DNA of 44,211 bases, taken from positions 1 to 44,211 of the forward strand of contig NZ_CACSKB010000037.1 in NCBI RefSeq assembly GCF_902706225.1. Reading direction: 5' to 3'. The position numbers and the translations under genes are program-made. The first letter of the stretch is position 1; each line of letters begins with the position of its first letter. Below the pieces are notes generated by a model. It had not been told where the DNA came from, ran no database searches, and saw only the letters and a list, made by a program, of their open reading frames with translations. Source of the stretch: Microbacterium sp. 18062. Lineage in GTDB: Bacteria; Actinomycetota; Actinomycetes; Actinomycetales; Microbacteriaceae. Below, piece after piece: positions 1 to 8,414 of the stretch.

Positions 1-18
1 GCGGGGGAGCGATCGTGG

Positions 19-708
19 TCATCGTGCTGTTCCTGTCTGCGGCGGTCGGGGCGCATCGGGCGCCCCGTGCTCGACGTGCGCGAGGGCGGCGAGCACGCGG
101 CGGTTGCCGGACTCGTCGGGCTCGAGCTCGAGCTTCTGGAAGATGGCGGTGATGTGCTTCTCGACGGAGGCCTCGGAGAGGAACAGCGTCGTGGCGATCG
201 CCTGGTTCGACCGGCCCTCCGCGATGAGCGCGAGCACGGTGGACTCGCGCTCGGTGAGGCGCTGCATCCGCTCGTCCCGGGTGCGTCGGTTCAGCAGCTG
301 GGCGACGACCTCCGGGTCGAGCACGGTGGCGCCGGCGCCGATGCGATCGACCGTCTCGAGGAAGTCCCGGACGTCGGCGACGCGGTCCTTGAGCAGGTAG
401 CCGAGCGCACCGCCCCTGGCCACGACCAGCTCGCTCGCGTAGCGCTCCTCGACGTACTGCGAGAGCACGAGCACGGGCAGCTCGGGGTGGGCGGCGCGCA
501 GGCGGAGTGCCGCGCGGATGCCCTCGTCGGTGAAGGTCGGCGGCAGCCGCACGTCGAGGATGCAGAGCTCGGGCACACCGGCGGCGACGGTCTCGTCGAG
601 CGCCGAGGCGTCCGGCAGCGCCGCGACCACGTCGTGGCCGGCATCCTCCAGCAGACGCACCAGCCCCTCGCGCAGAAGGACCGAGTCCTCGCAGATCAGG
701 ATGCGCAC
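19..708 (-). CDS. LuxR/NarL-family response regulator
   Basis: A 229-aa two-component response regulator. The receiver domain (about residues 1-120) has the acidic pair ED at 7-8, phosphoacceptor Asp52 in LDVRLPP, and conserved Lys107 in LLKDRV. The C-terminal LuxR helix-turn-helix (about 150-200) carries the family signature around LTERESTVLALIAEGRSN and ends in SVEKHITAIFQKL, so it should bind DNA when phosphorylated. The GTG start at 708 overlaps the upstream kinase gene by 13 bases, so the pair is translationally coupled and Asp52 is presumably phosphorylated by that kinase. A much longer in-frame reading upstream is a shadow of the kinase gene. The regulated genes cannot be told from sequence; the divergent MFS transporter is the obvious candidate. 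Confidence 0.93.
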   Translation of the reverse strand: MRILICEDSVLLREGLVRLLEDAGHDVVAALPDASALDETVAAGVPELCILDVRLPPTFTDEGIRAALRLRAAHPELPVLVLSQYVEERYASELVVARGGALGYLLKDRVADVRDFLETVDRIGAGATVLDPEVVAQLLNRRTRDERMQRLTERESTVLALIAEGRSNQAIATTLFLSEASVEKHITAIFQKLELEPDESGNRRVLAALAHVEHGAPDAPRPPQTGTAR

Positions 709-1970
709 GGGACGCTCACCTCCAGCGCGGTGGGCCCGCCCTGCGGGCTGTCGAGTCGGACGGTGCCGCCGGCGGCGAGCACACGGTTGGAGATCCCGTC
801 GAGGCCGCCGCCGGGCAGCACCCGCGCGCCGCCGATGCCGTTGTCCTCGATGCGCGCCCAGAGCGCACCCTCGTCCCGCACGCGCACCACGACGCGGCAT
901 TCGCCCGCGCGGGAGTGCTTCGCGGCGTTCGTCAGCGACTCGGCGATCGCGAAGTAGACGGCGGTCTCGGCATCGCGGGAGCAGCGCCCGTCGATCCGCA
1001 CGTCGAGGTGGACGGGGACGTGGGAGCGGGCGGCGAGTGCCGAGAGGGCGGCGTCGAGACCGCGGTCGTCGAGGACGGAGGCGTGGATGCCGCGGGCGAG
1101 CTGCCGCAGCTCCGTGATCGCCGCCTTCGTCGAGGTGTGCGCCTCCTCGATGAGCGACTTCGCGGCGGAGGGGTCGTCGTCGATCTTCTGCTGCGCCAGG
1201 CCCAGCGTCATCCCGACGGAGACGAGCCGGGGCTGGACCCCGTCGTGGAGATCCCGCTCGATGCGGGTGCGCTCGACCTCGGAGGCGCGGATGGCGCCGG
1301 CCCGCTGAGCGTCGGACGTGCGCGCGGCCTCGGCGAGCCGGGTCTCCCGGGACGGCAGCAGCAGGGCGCGCGAGATCACCCCGTGGAGGCTTCCGAGCCC
1401 GAACAGCATCGCGAGCGCGCCGAGCGCGCCGACGATCCCCGCCAGCGGCGCCCACGCGGTCTGCACCTCGAGCCCGATGCCCCACGCGTCGATCACCGCG
1501 TCTCCGTCGGCGTAGAGCGGGGAGAACGCGAGCGTGACGGAGGCTGCCAGCGCTGTGGCGATCGAGAGGACGACGAGTCCCAGCACGGTCGCGATGCCGG
1601 CGCTCGCGACGGCGCGCCAGACGGTCGGGTCGATGAACTGCCGCCACAGGGCGAGCAGGAATCCGCGGAAGCCCGGAGCCGCGCGGGGACGCAGACGCAG
1701 CGGCGGGAGCCCGAGGCCGTAGAGCCCGTCGATCCGAGCGGCCTCGACCCAGGCGATCCCGAAGAGCGCGTAGACGCATCCGATGACGAGCACGAGTCCG
1801 ATGCCGAGCACCGGGATGAGCCCGATGCCGGTGCCGAGGACGGCGAACAGCGCGCCGAAGACGGCGGGGCCGACGAAGCCGAGCGCGGCCAGCTGGGCGA
1901 TCGCGCCGGCCACCCGGCCGGGGGAGAGCGCGACGGCGCGTGTCGGGGGAGGCAGCACAGCGGATGTCAT
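696..1970 (-). CDS. NarL-type sensor histidine kinase with N-terminal membrane sensor domain
   Basis: A 424-aa sensor kinase. Residues 1-200 hold four to six hydrophobic segments resembling the actinobacterial 'putative sensor' domain (PF13796). The dimerisation/phosphoacceptor region is of HisKA_3 type, with His242 in ERDLHDGVQPRL. The HATPase domain shows the N-box at about 346-352 (ESLTNAAKH), DNGIGG at 376-381 and GGGLDGISNR. The ATG start is preceded at six bases by TACCGT, a -10-like hexamer, consistent with a leaderless transcript. It is followed, with overlap, by its response regulator, and it is divergent from an MFS transporter gene 147 bases away. The signal sensed is unknown; kinases of this architecture often monitor the envelope or antimicrobials (family knowledge, not seen here). 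Confidence 0.92.
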   Translation of the reverse strand: MTSAVLPPPTRAVALSPGRVAGAIAQLAALGFVGPAVFGALFAVLGTGIGLIPVLGIGLVLVIGCVYALFGIAWVEAARIDGLYGLGLPPLRLRPRAAPGFRGFLLALWRQFIDPTVWRAVASAGIATVLGLVVLSIATALAASVTLAFSPLYADGDAVIDAWGIGLEVQTAWAPLAGIVGALGALAMLFGLGSLHGVISRALLLPSRETRLAEAARTSDAQRAGAIRASEVERTRIERDLHDGVQPRLVSVGMTLGLAQQKIDDDPSAAKSLIEEAHTSTKAAITELRQLARGIHASVLDDRGLDAALSALAARSHVPVHLDVRIDGRCSRDAETAVYFAIAESLTNAAKHSRAGECRVVVRVRDEGALWARIEDNGIGGARVLPGGGLDGISNRVLAAGGTVRLDSPQGGPTALEVSVPCAS

Positions 1971-1976
1971 GTCTCC

Positions 1977-1982
1977 ACGGTA
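1977..1982 (-). promoter_or_regulatory. -10 box TACCGT of the sensor kinase gene (leaderless type)
   Basis: Read on the minus strand, TACCGT lies exactly six bases before the ATG, so transcription would start at or next to the start codon. No convincing -35 is seen. Confidence 0.5.
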
Positions 1983-2117
1983 GGACCGGGCCAGCGTCCG
2001 CACAGCCGAGTCATCCCGACATCCGGCGTAGGGAAAACCCGAACGAGCACCTCCTCGACGGATGTCGGCGGCCCGCGCGAGAATGGTCGCCTCATCACCC
2101 GACGACCGGAGGCCGCC

Positions 2118-3476
2118 ATGACCGACCGTGCTGCGACTCCCGTCGCGCAGGGGCGCGAGACCATGCGCAGCTTCTACCAGGTGCTGGCGAACACGCTGGT
2201 CGCCAACGTGACCACCAGCTACCTGTGGTTCGCGCTGACCTTCTGGGCGTACCTCGAGACGAGGTCGGTGCTCGCGACGTCGATCATCGGTGGCAGCTAT
2301 ATGCTCCTGGTCGCGGTCTTCGGCGTCGTGTTCGGCGCCCTCGTCGACCACATGAAGAAGAAGGCGGTGATGGTCCTCTCCAGCACCGTCACTCTCGCGA
2401 CCTACCTGCTGGCCGGTGCGATGTTCCTCTCCTTCTCGGAGGCCGTGCTCGTGGACTGGGGCGGCCCGTGGTTCTGGCTGTTCGCGGGGGTGATCCTCGT
2501 GGGCGGCGTGGTCGAGAACCTCCGAAACATCGCGTTGTCGACGACCGTCACCCTGCTCGTCCCGGCCGACCGCCGCGACAGGGCGAACGGGCTCGTCGGC
2601 ACCGTGCAGGGCATCGCCTTCATGGTGACGAGCGTGTTCTCGGGGCTCTCGGTCGGGCTCCTCGGGATGGGGCCGACGGTGCTCATCGCGATCGTCGCGA
2701 CCGCGGTGGCGTTCGTGCATCTCCTCTTCGTCGCCATCCCGGAACGCGGCGTGCTGCAGGACCCCGACGCCCCGCCGAAGAGGATCAGCTTCCGCGGAGT
2801 GATCCCGGCGATCCGATCGGTGCCGGGACTCATGCCGCTCATCGTCTTCACGACGTTCAACAACCTGATCGGCGGCGTGTTCATGGCGCTCATGGACCCG
2901 TACGGCCTGACCCTGTTCTCGGTCGAGATCTGGGGCGTCGTCCTCGGCGTCACGAGCATCGGTTTCATCGTCGGCGGCGGGCTCGTCGCGAAGTTCGGAC
3001 TGGGTCCGAACCCGGTGCGGACGCTGCTGCTGGTCAACATGGGCGTCTCGGTGCTCGGGCTCACGTTCGCGCTGCGCGAGTGGTGGTGGCTCTACGCGCT
3101 CGGGCTCCTGCTGTTCATGTGCCTCATGCCGATCGCCGAGGCGGCCGAGCAGACGATCATCCAGCGCGTTGTGCCCTACGAGAAGCAGGGGCGCGTGTTC
3201 GGGTTCGCGGCGAGCGTCGAGTCGGCGGCGTCCCCGGTCTCGGCCTTCCTCATCGGTCCGCTCGCCCAGTTCTGGCTCATCCCGTACATGGAGACGGATG
3301 CGGGGCGCAGGCGGTGGGGCTGGCTGCTCGGCGAGGGCGAGGCACGCGGGATCGCGCTCCTGTTCGTGTGCGCGAGCCTCGTCATGCTCGTCGTGGTGGC
3401 GCTCGCGCTCGCCTCGCGGCCGTACAGGCGGCTGTCCGCGTCGTACGCGACCGCGACGCCACCGCTGTCGACCTGA
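2118..3476 (+). CDS. MFS transporter
   Basis: A 452-aa polytopic membrane protein with about 12 hydrophobic segments. It has the MFS signature between helices 2 and 3 (FGALVDHMKKKAVMVLSS) and a positively charged central loop around RGVLQDPDAPPKRISFRG, as in the MFS_3/enterobactin-exporter-like group of drug and siderophore effluxers. The start ATG follows a good Shine-Dalgarno sequence (GGAGG six bases upstream). It is divergent from the two-component kinase gene, so regulation by that pair is plausible but only inferred. The substrate cannot be assigned. The stop is followed by a 191-base spacer containing a long perfect palindrome. Confidence 0.9.
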   Translation: MTDRAATPVAQGRETMRSFYQVLANTLVANVTTSYLWFALTFWAYLETRSVLATSIIGGSYMLLVAVFGVVFGALVDHMKKKAVMVLSSTVTLATYLLAGAMFLSFSEAVLVDWGGPWFWLFAGVILVGGVVENLRNIALSTTVTLLVPADRRDRANGLVGTVQGIAFMVTSVFSGLSVGLLGMGPTVLIAIVATAVAFVHLLFVAIPERGVLQDPDAPPKRISFRGVIPAIRSVPGLMPLIVFTTFNNLIGGVFMALMDPYGLTLFSVEIWGVVLGVTSIGFIVGGGLVAKFGLGPNPVRTLLLVNMGVSVLGLTFALREWWWLYALGLLLFMCLMPIAEAAEQTIIQRVVPYEKQGRVFGFAASVESAASPVSAFLIGPLAQFWLIPYMETDAGRRRWGWLLGEGEARGIALLFVCASLVMLVVVALALASRPYRRLSASYATATPPLST

Positions 3477-3553
3477 GGCGCGTCGCGGGCACGCCGCGCG
3501 CCGCACCGCACGGGCGCCTGCGCCGCCGCGCCCGGCCGCCGCCGAAGCCCCGT

Positions 3554-3618
3554 GAGAAACCAGATACACCGCGAGACACCGCGCATAACGTGATGTCTCG
3601 CGGTGTATCTGGTTTCTC
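3554..3618. repeat. Palindrome P1, perfect 25-base arms
   Basis: Arms 3554-3578 and 3594-3618 are exact reverse complements around a 15-base loop. The inner arm ends read CGCGAGACA and TGTCTCGCG. This is one of five intergenic palindromes in the window with GAGAC/GTCTC arms. It lies between two plus-strand genes and could form a strong RNA hairpin. There is no U-tract, so a terminator role is uncertain. Confidence 0.85.
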
Positions 3619-3667
3619 GGGGGAGCGAACGGAGAAGCGGTGGGGTGGCGCGGGAGAGGATGGAGGG

Positions 3668-4504
3668 GTGACATCTGCAACTGCATCCGCATCCGCCGCT
3701 CCCGCCGCTCTGCTCGACATCCGCCTGGTGGCGGTCGACATGGACGGCACGCTCCTCGACGAGTCGGGGCGGGTGCCCGAGGAGCTGTGGCCGCTGCTGG
3801 ATCGCATGCGGGAGCGCGGCATCCTCTTCGCGCCGTCGAGCGGGCGTCAGTATGCGACCCTGCGCCGCGAGTTCGGCGCGCACGGCGACGACATGGTCTT
3901 CATCGCCGAGAACGGGACGTATGTCGTCCGAAGCGACGAGGAGCTCAGCTCCGACACGATGGCGCCCGCGGTCGTTGCGGACGTCGTCGCCGCCGCGCGG
4001 GGGATGCGGCACGACATGGGCGTGGTGCTGTGCGGCAAGTGGTCGGCCTACATCGAGCGCACGGACGAGGCGTTCCGGACGGAGGCCGACAAGTACTACG
4101 CACGGCTCGAGGAGGTCGCCGATCTCGACGCGGTCGACGACGACATCCTGAAGGTCGCGATCTTCGACTTCGGCGACGCCGAGACGACCACCGCCCCCGC
4201 GCTCGCCGACGTCGCCGCATCGCAGCAGGTGGTCGTCTCGGGCGCGCACTGGGTGGACATCATGAACCCGGGCGTCAACAAGGGCAGGGCGCTGCGCCGG
4301 CTGCAGGAGGTGCTCGGCGTGACCCCCGCGCAGACCGTCGTCTTCGGCGACTACCTCAACGACCTCGAGATGATGGATGCCTCCGAGCACTCCTACGCGA
4401 TGGCGAACGCGCACGCCGATGTCGTGGCGCGTGCCCGGCACCGCGCGCCCTCGAACCGCGACCACGGCGTCATCCGGGTGCTCGACGAGCTGATCCCCCG
4501 CTGA
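3668..4504 (+). CDS. HAD-superfamily (Cof-type) phosphatase
   Basis: A 278-aa haloacid-dehalogenase phosphatase of the Cof/IIB subfamily, which dephosphorylates small sugar or nucleotide phosphates. Motif I is DMDGTLLDE (nucleophile Asp24, Asp26), motif II is around SSGR at 57-60, Lys205 sits in PGVNKGRAL (motif III), and motif IV is GDYLNDLEMM (228-236). The alpha/beta cap lies between about 85 and 190. Length is typical of Cof proteins. I chose the GTG at 3668 because it precedes the conserved core by only about 20 residues. A GAGGAT hexamer sits six bases before it, a weak version of the leaderless -10 seen at other genes here. The physiological substrate is unknown. Confidence 0.9.
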   Translation: MTSATASASAAPAALLDIRLVAVDMDGTLLDESGRVPEELWPLLDRMRERGILFAPSSGRQYATLRREFGAHGDDMVFIAENGTYVVRSDEELSSDTMAPAVVADVVAAARGMRHDMGVVLCGKWSAYIERTDEAFRTEADKYYARLEEVADLDAVDDDILKVAIFDFGDAETTTAPALADVAASQQVVVSGAHWVDIMNPGVNKGRALRRLQEVLGVTPAQTVVFGDYLNDLEMMDASEHSYAMANAHADVVARARHRAPSNRDHGVIRVLDELIPR

Positions 4505-4523
4505 TCCGGAGCCCCCCCGCACT

Positions 4524-4583
4524 CTCCGTGTCTCATTTATGCAGGTGTGGGGCGTCGTCGTGCTGCACAACTGAGACACGGAG
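4524..4583. repeat. Palindrome P2 between convergent genes
   Basis: Outer arms 4524-4535 and 4572-4583 are perfect 12-base reverse complements (CTCCGTGTCTCA / TGAGACACGGAG). Inner arms 4537-4544 and 4563-4570 pair with one mismatch. It is clearly related to P4 near 35.2 kb (shared CGTGTCTC, TGCAGGT and TGAGACACG blocks). It lies between convergent genes, so it may act as a bidirectional terminator. Confidence 0.8.
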
Positions 4584-4609
4584 CGAGCAGGGCGTGCTCG
4601 GCCGTCGGC

Positions 4610-4637
4610 GGGCGAGCGGGCGAGCGGGCGAGCGGGC
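4610..4637. repeat. Short tandem repeat, GGGCGAGC x 3.5
   Basis: Three exact copies of the octamer GGGCGAGC (4610-4633) followed by GGGC. It starts 27 bases after palindrome P2 and ends just before the exporter permease stop codon. Palindrome P3 is also followed by a tandem repeat. Confidence 0.8.
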
Positions 4638-4651
4638 GGGGCAGGTGACGG

Positions 4652-6250
4652 TCAGGCGTTCTTGAACGACCGGAGGCGTTCGAGCAGCGCGGGCCCGTTC
4701 CGGTCGAGGATGCGACCGCCCACGACGACGCCCACCACGAGCGCGACCGAGCCGAGCACGACGCCCACAGCCAGGGCGATCCACCCGAACAGGGACTGCG
4801 CGGTCACCACGGAGACGATCGCGAGCACGACCGCCGGAGCGCCCACGACCATGATCACGGCCCAGATCAGGAAGACCGAGAGCCCGGCGATCGCGTTGCT
4901 GCCGGGCACTCGCTTGAACGGGCTGTCGCCCGGGGCTGCGACCGGCATCACGAGCAGCGCCGAGCTGACCGCGCAGACCCCGTAGCCGCCGAGCAGCACG
5001 CCGATGCCGGCGCCGAGGATGGCAGGCAGCAGCTCCCATCGGCCGGACAGTCCCACGGTGACGGCGGCGACGATCACCACCAGCGGCAGGCCCACGACGC
5101 TCGCGGCCAGCATCCGTCCGGCCCGATCGTCGCGCCCGCGGATGCCGGTGGCCAGCACCGTCGCGAAGGCCGTGCCGTCGTACGACACATCGGCATAGGG
5201 CACGGCGCCGAGGATGAAGGCGGCCAGCACCGCGCCGAACGCGAAGACGGGGCTGGTGACGTCGCCGCCCGAGTAGACGAGCATCAGCACGGGGAAGATC
5301 GGGACGACCAGCAGCTGGCGCAGGTACCGGGGGTCGTGCAGCCAGTACACCTGCGCCCGGCCCCACGTGGCGCCCGTCGCTCCGGTGGGCACGCGGCCGA
5401 TCCACCCGAGCTTGCCGGGCTTCACCCGCGCGGAGGTCGACCGCGACGGCGAGACGAGCGCTGCGACGAGACTGCGCCGCCACAGCCACCAGAGCAGCAC
5501 GAGCGTGGCCGCGGCGATCAGGAGCTTCAGCACGGCGGGCGCCACGGCGCCCGCGGCGAGGTCTCCGGGAACCGCCCACGCGGCCGCGAGCGGTGTCCAC
5601 GAGAGGGCGGTGACGATGCCGGTGATGCGCTCGAGCGGGTCCGGCCCCGCGGTGACCCCCGCCTCGATGAGGTTCGTGATGCCGATGAAGATGGGACCTG
5701 CGAGGATCACGACGAGGAACGCGAGTCCGCCGATCAGCTCACGGACGCGGCGATTGCCGCTCGCCCCGCTCGACATGGCCGCCACGAGCCGCGAGGCGAC
5801 GACGCAGGTCAGGACTCCGAGCGGGATGCAGACGACCGCCGCGGCCGCGGCCGCCGGCCAGCGGAAGAGCGCCAGGAAGACGCCGAGCATGGCCGCGGTC
5901 GTCGCGATGCCGGGGACCCCGGTGAGACCGGCCGCGGTGAGCGCCCGCATCATCTGGCCGGTCGAGATCGGGAAGGGTGCGAGCTTGGCGGGGTCGAGGG
6001 TCGTGTCGACACCGGTGATGATCAACGGCCCCAGCGTCCAGCCGAGCAGGAGCACGCCGCCCGCGATCGTGACGACGAGACTCGCGACCTCGAGGCCGGC
6101 CAGACCCGCGGCGAACAGTCCTGCCCAGGCCAGGAGCAGGACGCCGAGGGCCCACAGGGCGCCGAAGATGAACCCGACGAGCTGCCAGGGACTCGAGGCG
6201 AGCGTGTTGCCGAGGACGCGGAACCGGATCCTCAGGAGAGTCGCAACCAC
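4652..6250 (-). CDS. ABC transporter permease (ABC-2-like exporter)
   Basis: A 532-aa integral membrane protein with about 12 hydrophobic segments arranged as two similar halves, separated by a loop near residues 275-320 rich in Ser/Arg. No ATP-binding motifs are present. The GTG start at 6250 overlaps the end of the upstream ATP-binding gene by 19 bases (that gene stops at 6232), so both are one operon and presumably one exporter. Related actinobacterial proteins are annotated only as transporter or ABC permease, and the substrate is unknown. An upstream in-frame extension to 6385 only re-reads the ATPase gene and was rejected. It converges on the HAD phosphatase gene, with palindrome P2 between them. 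Confidence 0.83.
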   Translation of the reverse strand: MVATLLRIRFRVLGNTLASSPWQLVGFIFGALWALGVLLLAWAGLFAAGLAGLEVASLVVTIAGGVLLLGWTLGPLIITGVDTTLDPAKLAPFPISTGQMMRALTAAGLTGVPGIATTAAMLGVFLALFRWPAAAAAAVVCIPLGVLTCVVASRLVAAMSSGASGNRRVRELIGGLAFLVVILAGPIFIGITNLIEAGVTAGPDPLERITGIVTALSWTPLAAAWAVPGDLAAGAVAPAVLKLLIAAATLVLLWWLWRRSLVAALVSPSRSTSARVKPGKLGWIGRVPTGATGATWGRAQVYWLHDPRYLRQLLVVPIFPVLMLVYSGGDVTSPVFAFGAVLAAFILGAVPYADVSYDGTAFATVLATGIRGRDDRAGRMLAASVVGLPLVVIVAAVTVGLSGRWELLPAILGAGIGVLLGGYGVCAVSSALLVMPVAAPGDSPFKRVPGSNAIAGLSVFLIWAVIMVVGAPAVVLAIVSVVTAQSLFGWIALAVGVVLGSVALVVGVVVGGRILDRNGPALLERLRSFKNA

Positions 6251-7035
6251 TCGGGCCCCTCCGTGTGGTGTCGTCCGCCGACGAGTTCGACGAAGCGGTC
6301 CTGCAGGGTCTGGGCGCCTCGCACCTCGTCGACGGTGCCGGCGGCGAGCACGCGGCCCGCGGCGATGACCGCGACGTGGTCGCACATGCGCTGGACCAGG
6401 TCCATGGAATGGCTCGAGACGATCACCGTGCCGCCGCTGCCCGCGTAGCTGCGGAGCACGTCCTCGATGTTCGCCGCCGAGACCGGGTCGACCGACTCGA
6501 AGGGCTCGTCGAGCACGAGGATGCGCGGTGCGTGCACGAGGGCGCAGGCGAGCGACACCTTCTTCGTCATGCCCGCGGAGTAGTCGACGACAGGGGTGCC
6601 GGCCGCCTCGGCGAGATCCATCAGCGCGAGCAGATCCGCCGTGCGAGCGGTCACCTGGTCTCGGGGGAGCCCGAACATCATGCCGGTGTAGGTGATCAGC
6701 TGCTCGCCGGTGAGCCGGTCGAACAGGCGCACTCCGTCGGCGAGGTTGCCGATCATGGCCTTCGCGGCGACCGGGTCGCGCCAGACGTCGACGCCGTGGA
6801 GCACCGCGGTGCCGGCGTCGGGGCGGAGGAGGCCCGTCGCCATCGAGAGCGTCGTGGTCTTCCCCGCGCCGTTGGGTCCGACGAGTCCGTAGAACGAGCC
6901 GGTGGGCACGTCGAGGTGGAGGTCGTCGACCGCGACCTTGTCGCCGAAGCGCTTCACGAGTCCGCTCAGCCGGAGCGCCGGCCCGGCGGCGGAGGGCGGG
7001 GCGATCGGAGGGAGGGCGGCAGCCGGTGTCGTCAC
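6232..7035 (-). CDS. ABC transporter ATP-binding protein
   Basis: A 267-aa ABC ATPase. Walker A is GPNGAGKTT (53-61). The signature YSAGMTKK (152-159) is a degenerate LSGGQ typical of bacitracin/antibiotic-type ABC-2 ATPases. Walker B is ILVLDEPFE (172-180), with the switch His at 209 in VSSHSMD. An Ala/Pro-rich 20-residue N-terminus precedes the core. The start is GTG with TAGGAT exactly six bases upstream, consistent with a leaderless transcript. It is the first gene of a two-gene operon with the overlapping permease and energises export of an unknown substrate. Confidence 0.92.
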   Translation of the reverse strand: MTTPAAALPPIAPPSAAGPALRLSGLVKRFGDKVAVDDLHLDVPTGSFYGLVGPNGAGKTTTLSMATGLLRPDAGTAVLHGVDVWRDPVAAKAMIGNLADGVRLFDRLTGEQLITYTGMMFGLPRDQVTARTADLLALMDLAEAAGTPVVDYSAGMTKKVSLACALVHAPRILVLDEPFESVDPVSAANIEDVLRSYAGSGGTVIVSSHSMDLVQRMCDHVAVIAAGRVLAAGTVDEVRGAQTLQDRFVELVGGRHHTEGPEWLRLS

Positions 7036-7041
7036 GCGCTC

Positions 7042-7047
7042 ATCCTA
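7042..7047 (-). promoter_or_regulatory. -10 box TAGGAT of the ABC exporter operon
   Basis: Minus-strand TAGGAT is six bases upstream of the GTG start at 7035. No clear -35 is visible. Confidence 0.5.
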
Positions 7048-7142
7048 GGAGCACGGCGGTGCGCCCACGAGGTGTCTTGCACCCACGGTGCGCGTTGCGC
7101 TACACGGGCGCGGACGGCGGCCGACAGGAGCAGGATGGTGGC

Positions 7143-7976
7143 ATGGCCACTATCCCCACCGTCACCCTGAACGACGACACCGCCTTCCCCGAGCTCGGGT
7201 TCGGCACGTACAAGCTCACCGGGCCGGAGGGCGTCGGCGCGATCGTGTCGGCCATCGGCACCGGGTACCGCCTGCTCGACTCCGCGGTCAACTACGAGAA
7301 CGAGCGCGAGGTCGGCGAGGCGGTCCGGCGCAGCGACGTCGATCGCGACGAGCTGCTCGTCGCCACCAAGATCCCCGGTCGCGACCACGGCTACGACGAG
7401 GCGATCGCGAGCGCCCGCGGATCGCTCGAGCGGCTGGGGCTCGACCGGATCGACGTGTACCTGATCCACTGGCCGAACCCGCGGATCGACAGGTTCGTCG
7501 ACACGTGGCGGGCGATGATCGACCTGCGCGACCAGGGGCTCGTCCGCACGATCGGCGTCTCCAACTTCACCGAGGCGATGCTCACCCGCCTCATCGAGGA
7601 GACGGGCGTCGTGCCGGCGGTGAACCAGGTGGAGCTGCATCCGTACTTCCCCCAGGCGCGGCTGCGCGCGTTCCACGAGAAGAACGACATCCACACCGAG
7701 AGCTGGAGCCCCCTCGCCCGCCGCAGCGAGCTGCTCGGCGAGCAGGTCGTCCAGGAGATCGCCGACCGCCACGAGGTGACGCCCACCCAGGCGGTGCTGC
7801 GCTGGCACGTGCAGCTCGGCACCACGCCGATCCCGAAGTCCGCCGATGCCTCGCGTCAACGCGAGAACGCCGAGATCTTCGGCTTCTCGCTCACCGACGC
7901 CGAGGTCGCCGCCGTCTCGGGCCTCGAGCGCGGGCGCCTCTGGGACGGCGACCCGGACACCCACGAGGAGTTCTGA
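7143..7976 (+). CDS. Aldo/keto reductase (AKR5-like)
   Basis: A 277-aa NADPH-dependent aldo/keto reductase. The catalytic tetrad is visible: Asp46 and Tyr51 in LLDSAVNYENE, Lys76 in VATKIPG, His109 in LIHWPNP. The NADP-binding IPKSADASRQRENAEIF segment near the C-terminus is characteristic. It resembles 2,5-diketo-gluconate or methylglyoxal reductase-type AKRs, but the substrate cannot be set from sequence. The ATG is preceded at six bases by CAGGAT, a weak leaderless-type -10. The stop codon opens a strong hairpin and a mosaic repeat copy. It is divergent from the ABC exporter operon. Confidence 0.92.
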   Translation: MATIPTVTLNDDTAFPELGFGTYKLTGPEGVGAIVSAIGTGYRLLDSAVNYENEREVGEAVRRSDVDRDELLVATKIPGRDHGYDEAIASARGSLERLGLDRIDVYLIHWPNPRIDRFVDTWRAMIDLRDQGLVRTIGVSNFTEAMLTRLIEETGVVPAVNQVELHPYFPQARLRAFHEKNDIHTESWSPLARRSELLGEQVVQEIADRHEVTPTQAVLRWHVQLGTTPIPKSADASRQRENAEIFGFSLTDAEVAAVSGLERGRLWDGDPDTHEEF

Positions 7977-8105
7977 TGCGAAGTCTCCCCGGAGAGGGGA
8001 GATTTCGCATCCTTCGTCGGTCGTCAGCGACCCCGGCCGCTGATGGGGAGATCTCCCTCTTCGGTCCCTGAGCGAGGAGCGTAGGCGACGAGACGAAGGG
8101 GCGCG
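7974..8105. repeat. Mosaic intergenic repeat, copy A
   Basis: Begins with the TGA stop of the aldo/keto reductase gene (TGATGCGAAGTCTCCCC). It contains a hairpin (7975-8011), then module M3 (8011-8044, CTTCGTCGGTCGTCAGCGAC) and an inverted copy of module M2 (about 8060-8104; minus strand CCCCTTCGTCTCGTCG...CTCGCTCAGGGACCG). Matching modules recur near 13.9, 24.5, 27.9 and 36.5 kb. Confidence 0.8.
7975..8011. terminator. Hairpin at the 3' end of the aldo/keto reductase gene
   Basis: Arms 7975-7990 and 7996-8011 (16 bases each, one G-T pair) surround a 5-base GGAGA loop, starting inside the stop codon. Position and strength suit a transcription terminator or RNA 3'-end stabiliser. No U-tract follows. 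Confidence 0.6.
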
Positions 8106-8164
8106 GAACCCGTTCCGCCGGGGCGCTTCGTCTCGCTGCGCCGAGCCGGCGGTGCGCCCGGGCG

Positions 8165-8389
8165 CTACAGCTGGGCGCCGTCGTCGTCGCGGTCGTAGAT
8201 GCCGACGTTGCGGCCACGCCACGACTCGTAGGCGATGACCCAGCCGATCGAGACGGCGGCCGCGATCAGCAGGCCGACCCAGACGCTGCCGAGCAGGATG
8301 CCGACGAGGACGCCGGCGGCGAACAGCAGGATCGTGCCGAGGATCCACGTGGTGCGGCCCCGCGGCCAGCCGGTTCCCGACGTCGTCAT
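8165..8389 (-). CDS. Small two-helix membrane protein
   Basis: A 74-aa protein of unknown function. Two adjacent hydrophobic segments (about residues 15-35 and 37-53) are followed by a hydrophilic tail ending in DRDDDGAQL. This suggests a helical hairpin in the membrane. The ATG start is supported by TACGCT exactly six bases upstream, which lies in the 25-base gap after the VOC gene, so the gene probably has its own leaderless promoter. I do not recognise a named family. Confidence 0.7.
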   Translation of the reverse strand: MTTSGTGWPRGRTTWILGTILLFAAGVLVGILLGSVWVGLLIAAAVSIGWVIAYESWRGRNVGIYDRDDDGAQL

Positions 8390-8395
8390 GCTCCC

Positions 8396-8401
8396 AGCGT
8401 A
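8396..8401 (-). promoter_or_regulatory. -10 box TACGCT of the small membrane protein gene
   Basis: Minus-strand TACGCT lies six bases before the ATG at 8389, in the short gap after the VOC gene. Confidence 0.45.
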
Positions 8402-8414
8402 GAGGGCGTCGGGC

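Noticed and set aside
1971..3692. Very long minus-strand reading frame upstream of the sensor kinase
   Set aside because: It is rich in Arg/His/Asp/Glu with no domain and lies opposite a clear MFS gene; a shadow frame of GC-rich DNA.
7977..8164. A small gene in the gap after the aldo/keto reductase (SLSERSETK-like translation)
   Set aside because: The same translation comes from a dispersed repeat module in several unrelated gaps and both orientations; it is noncoding.
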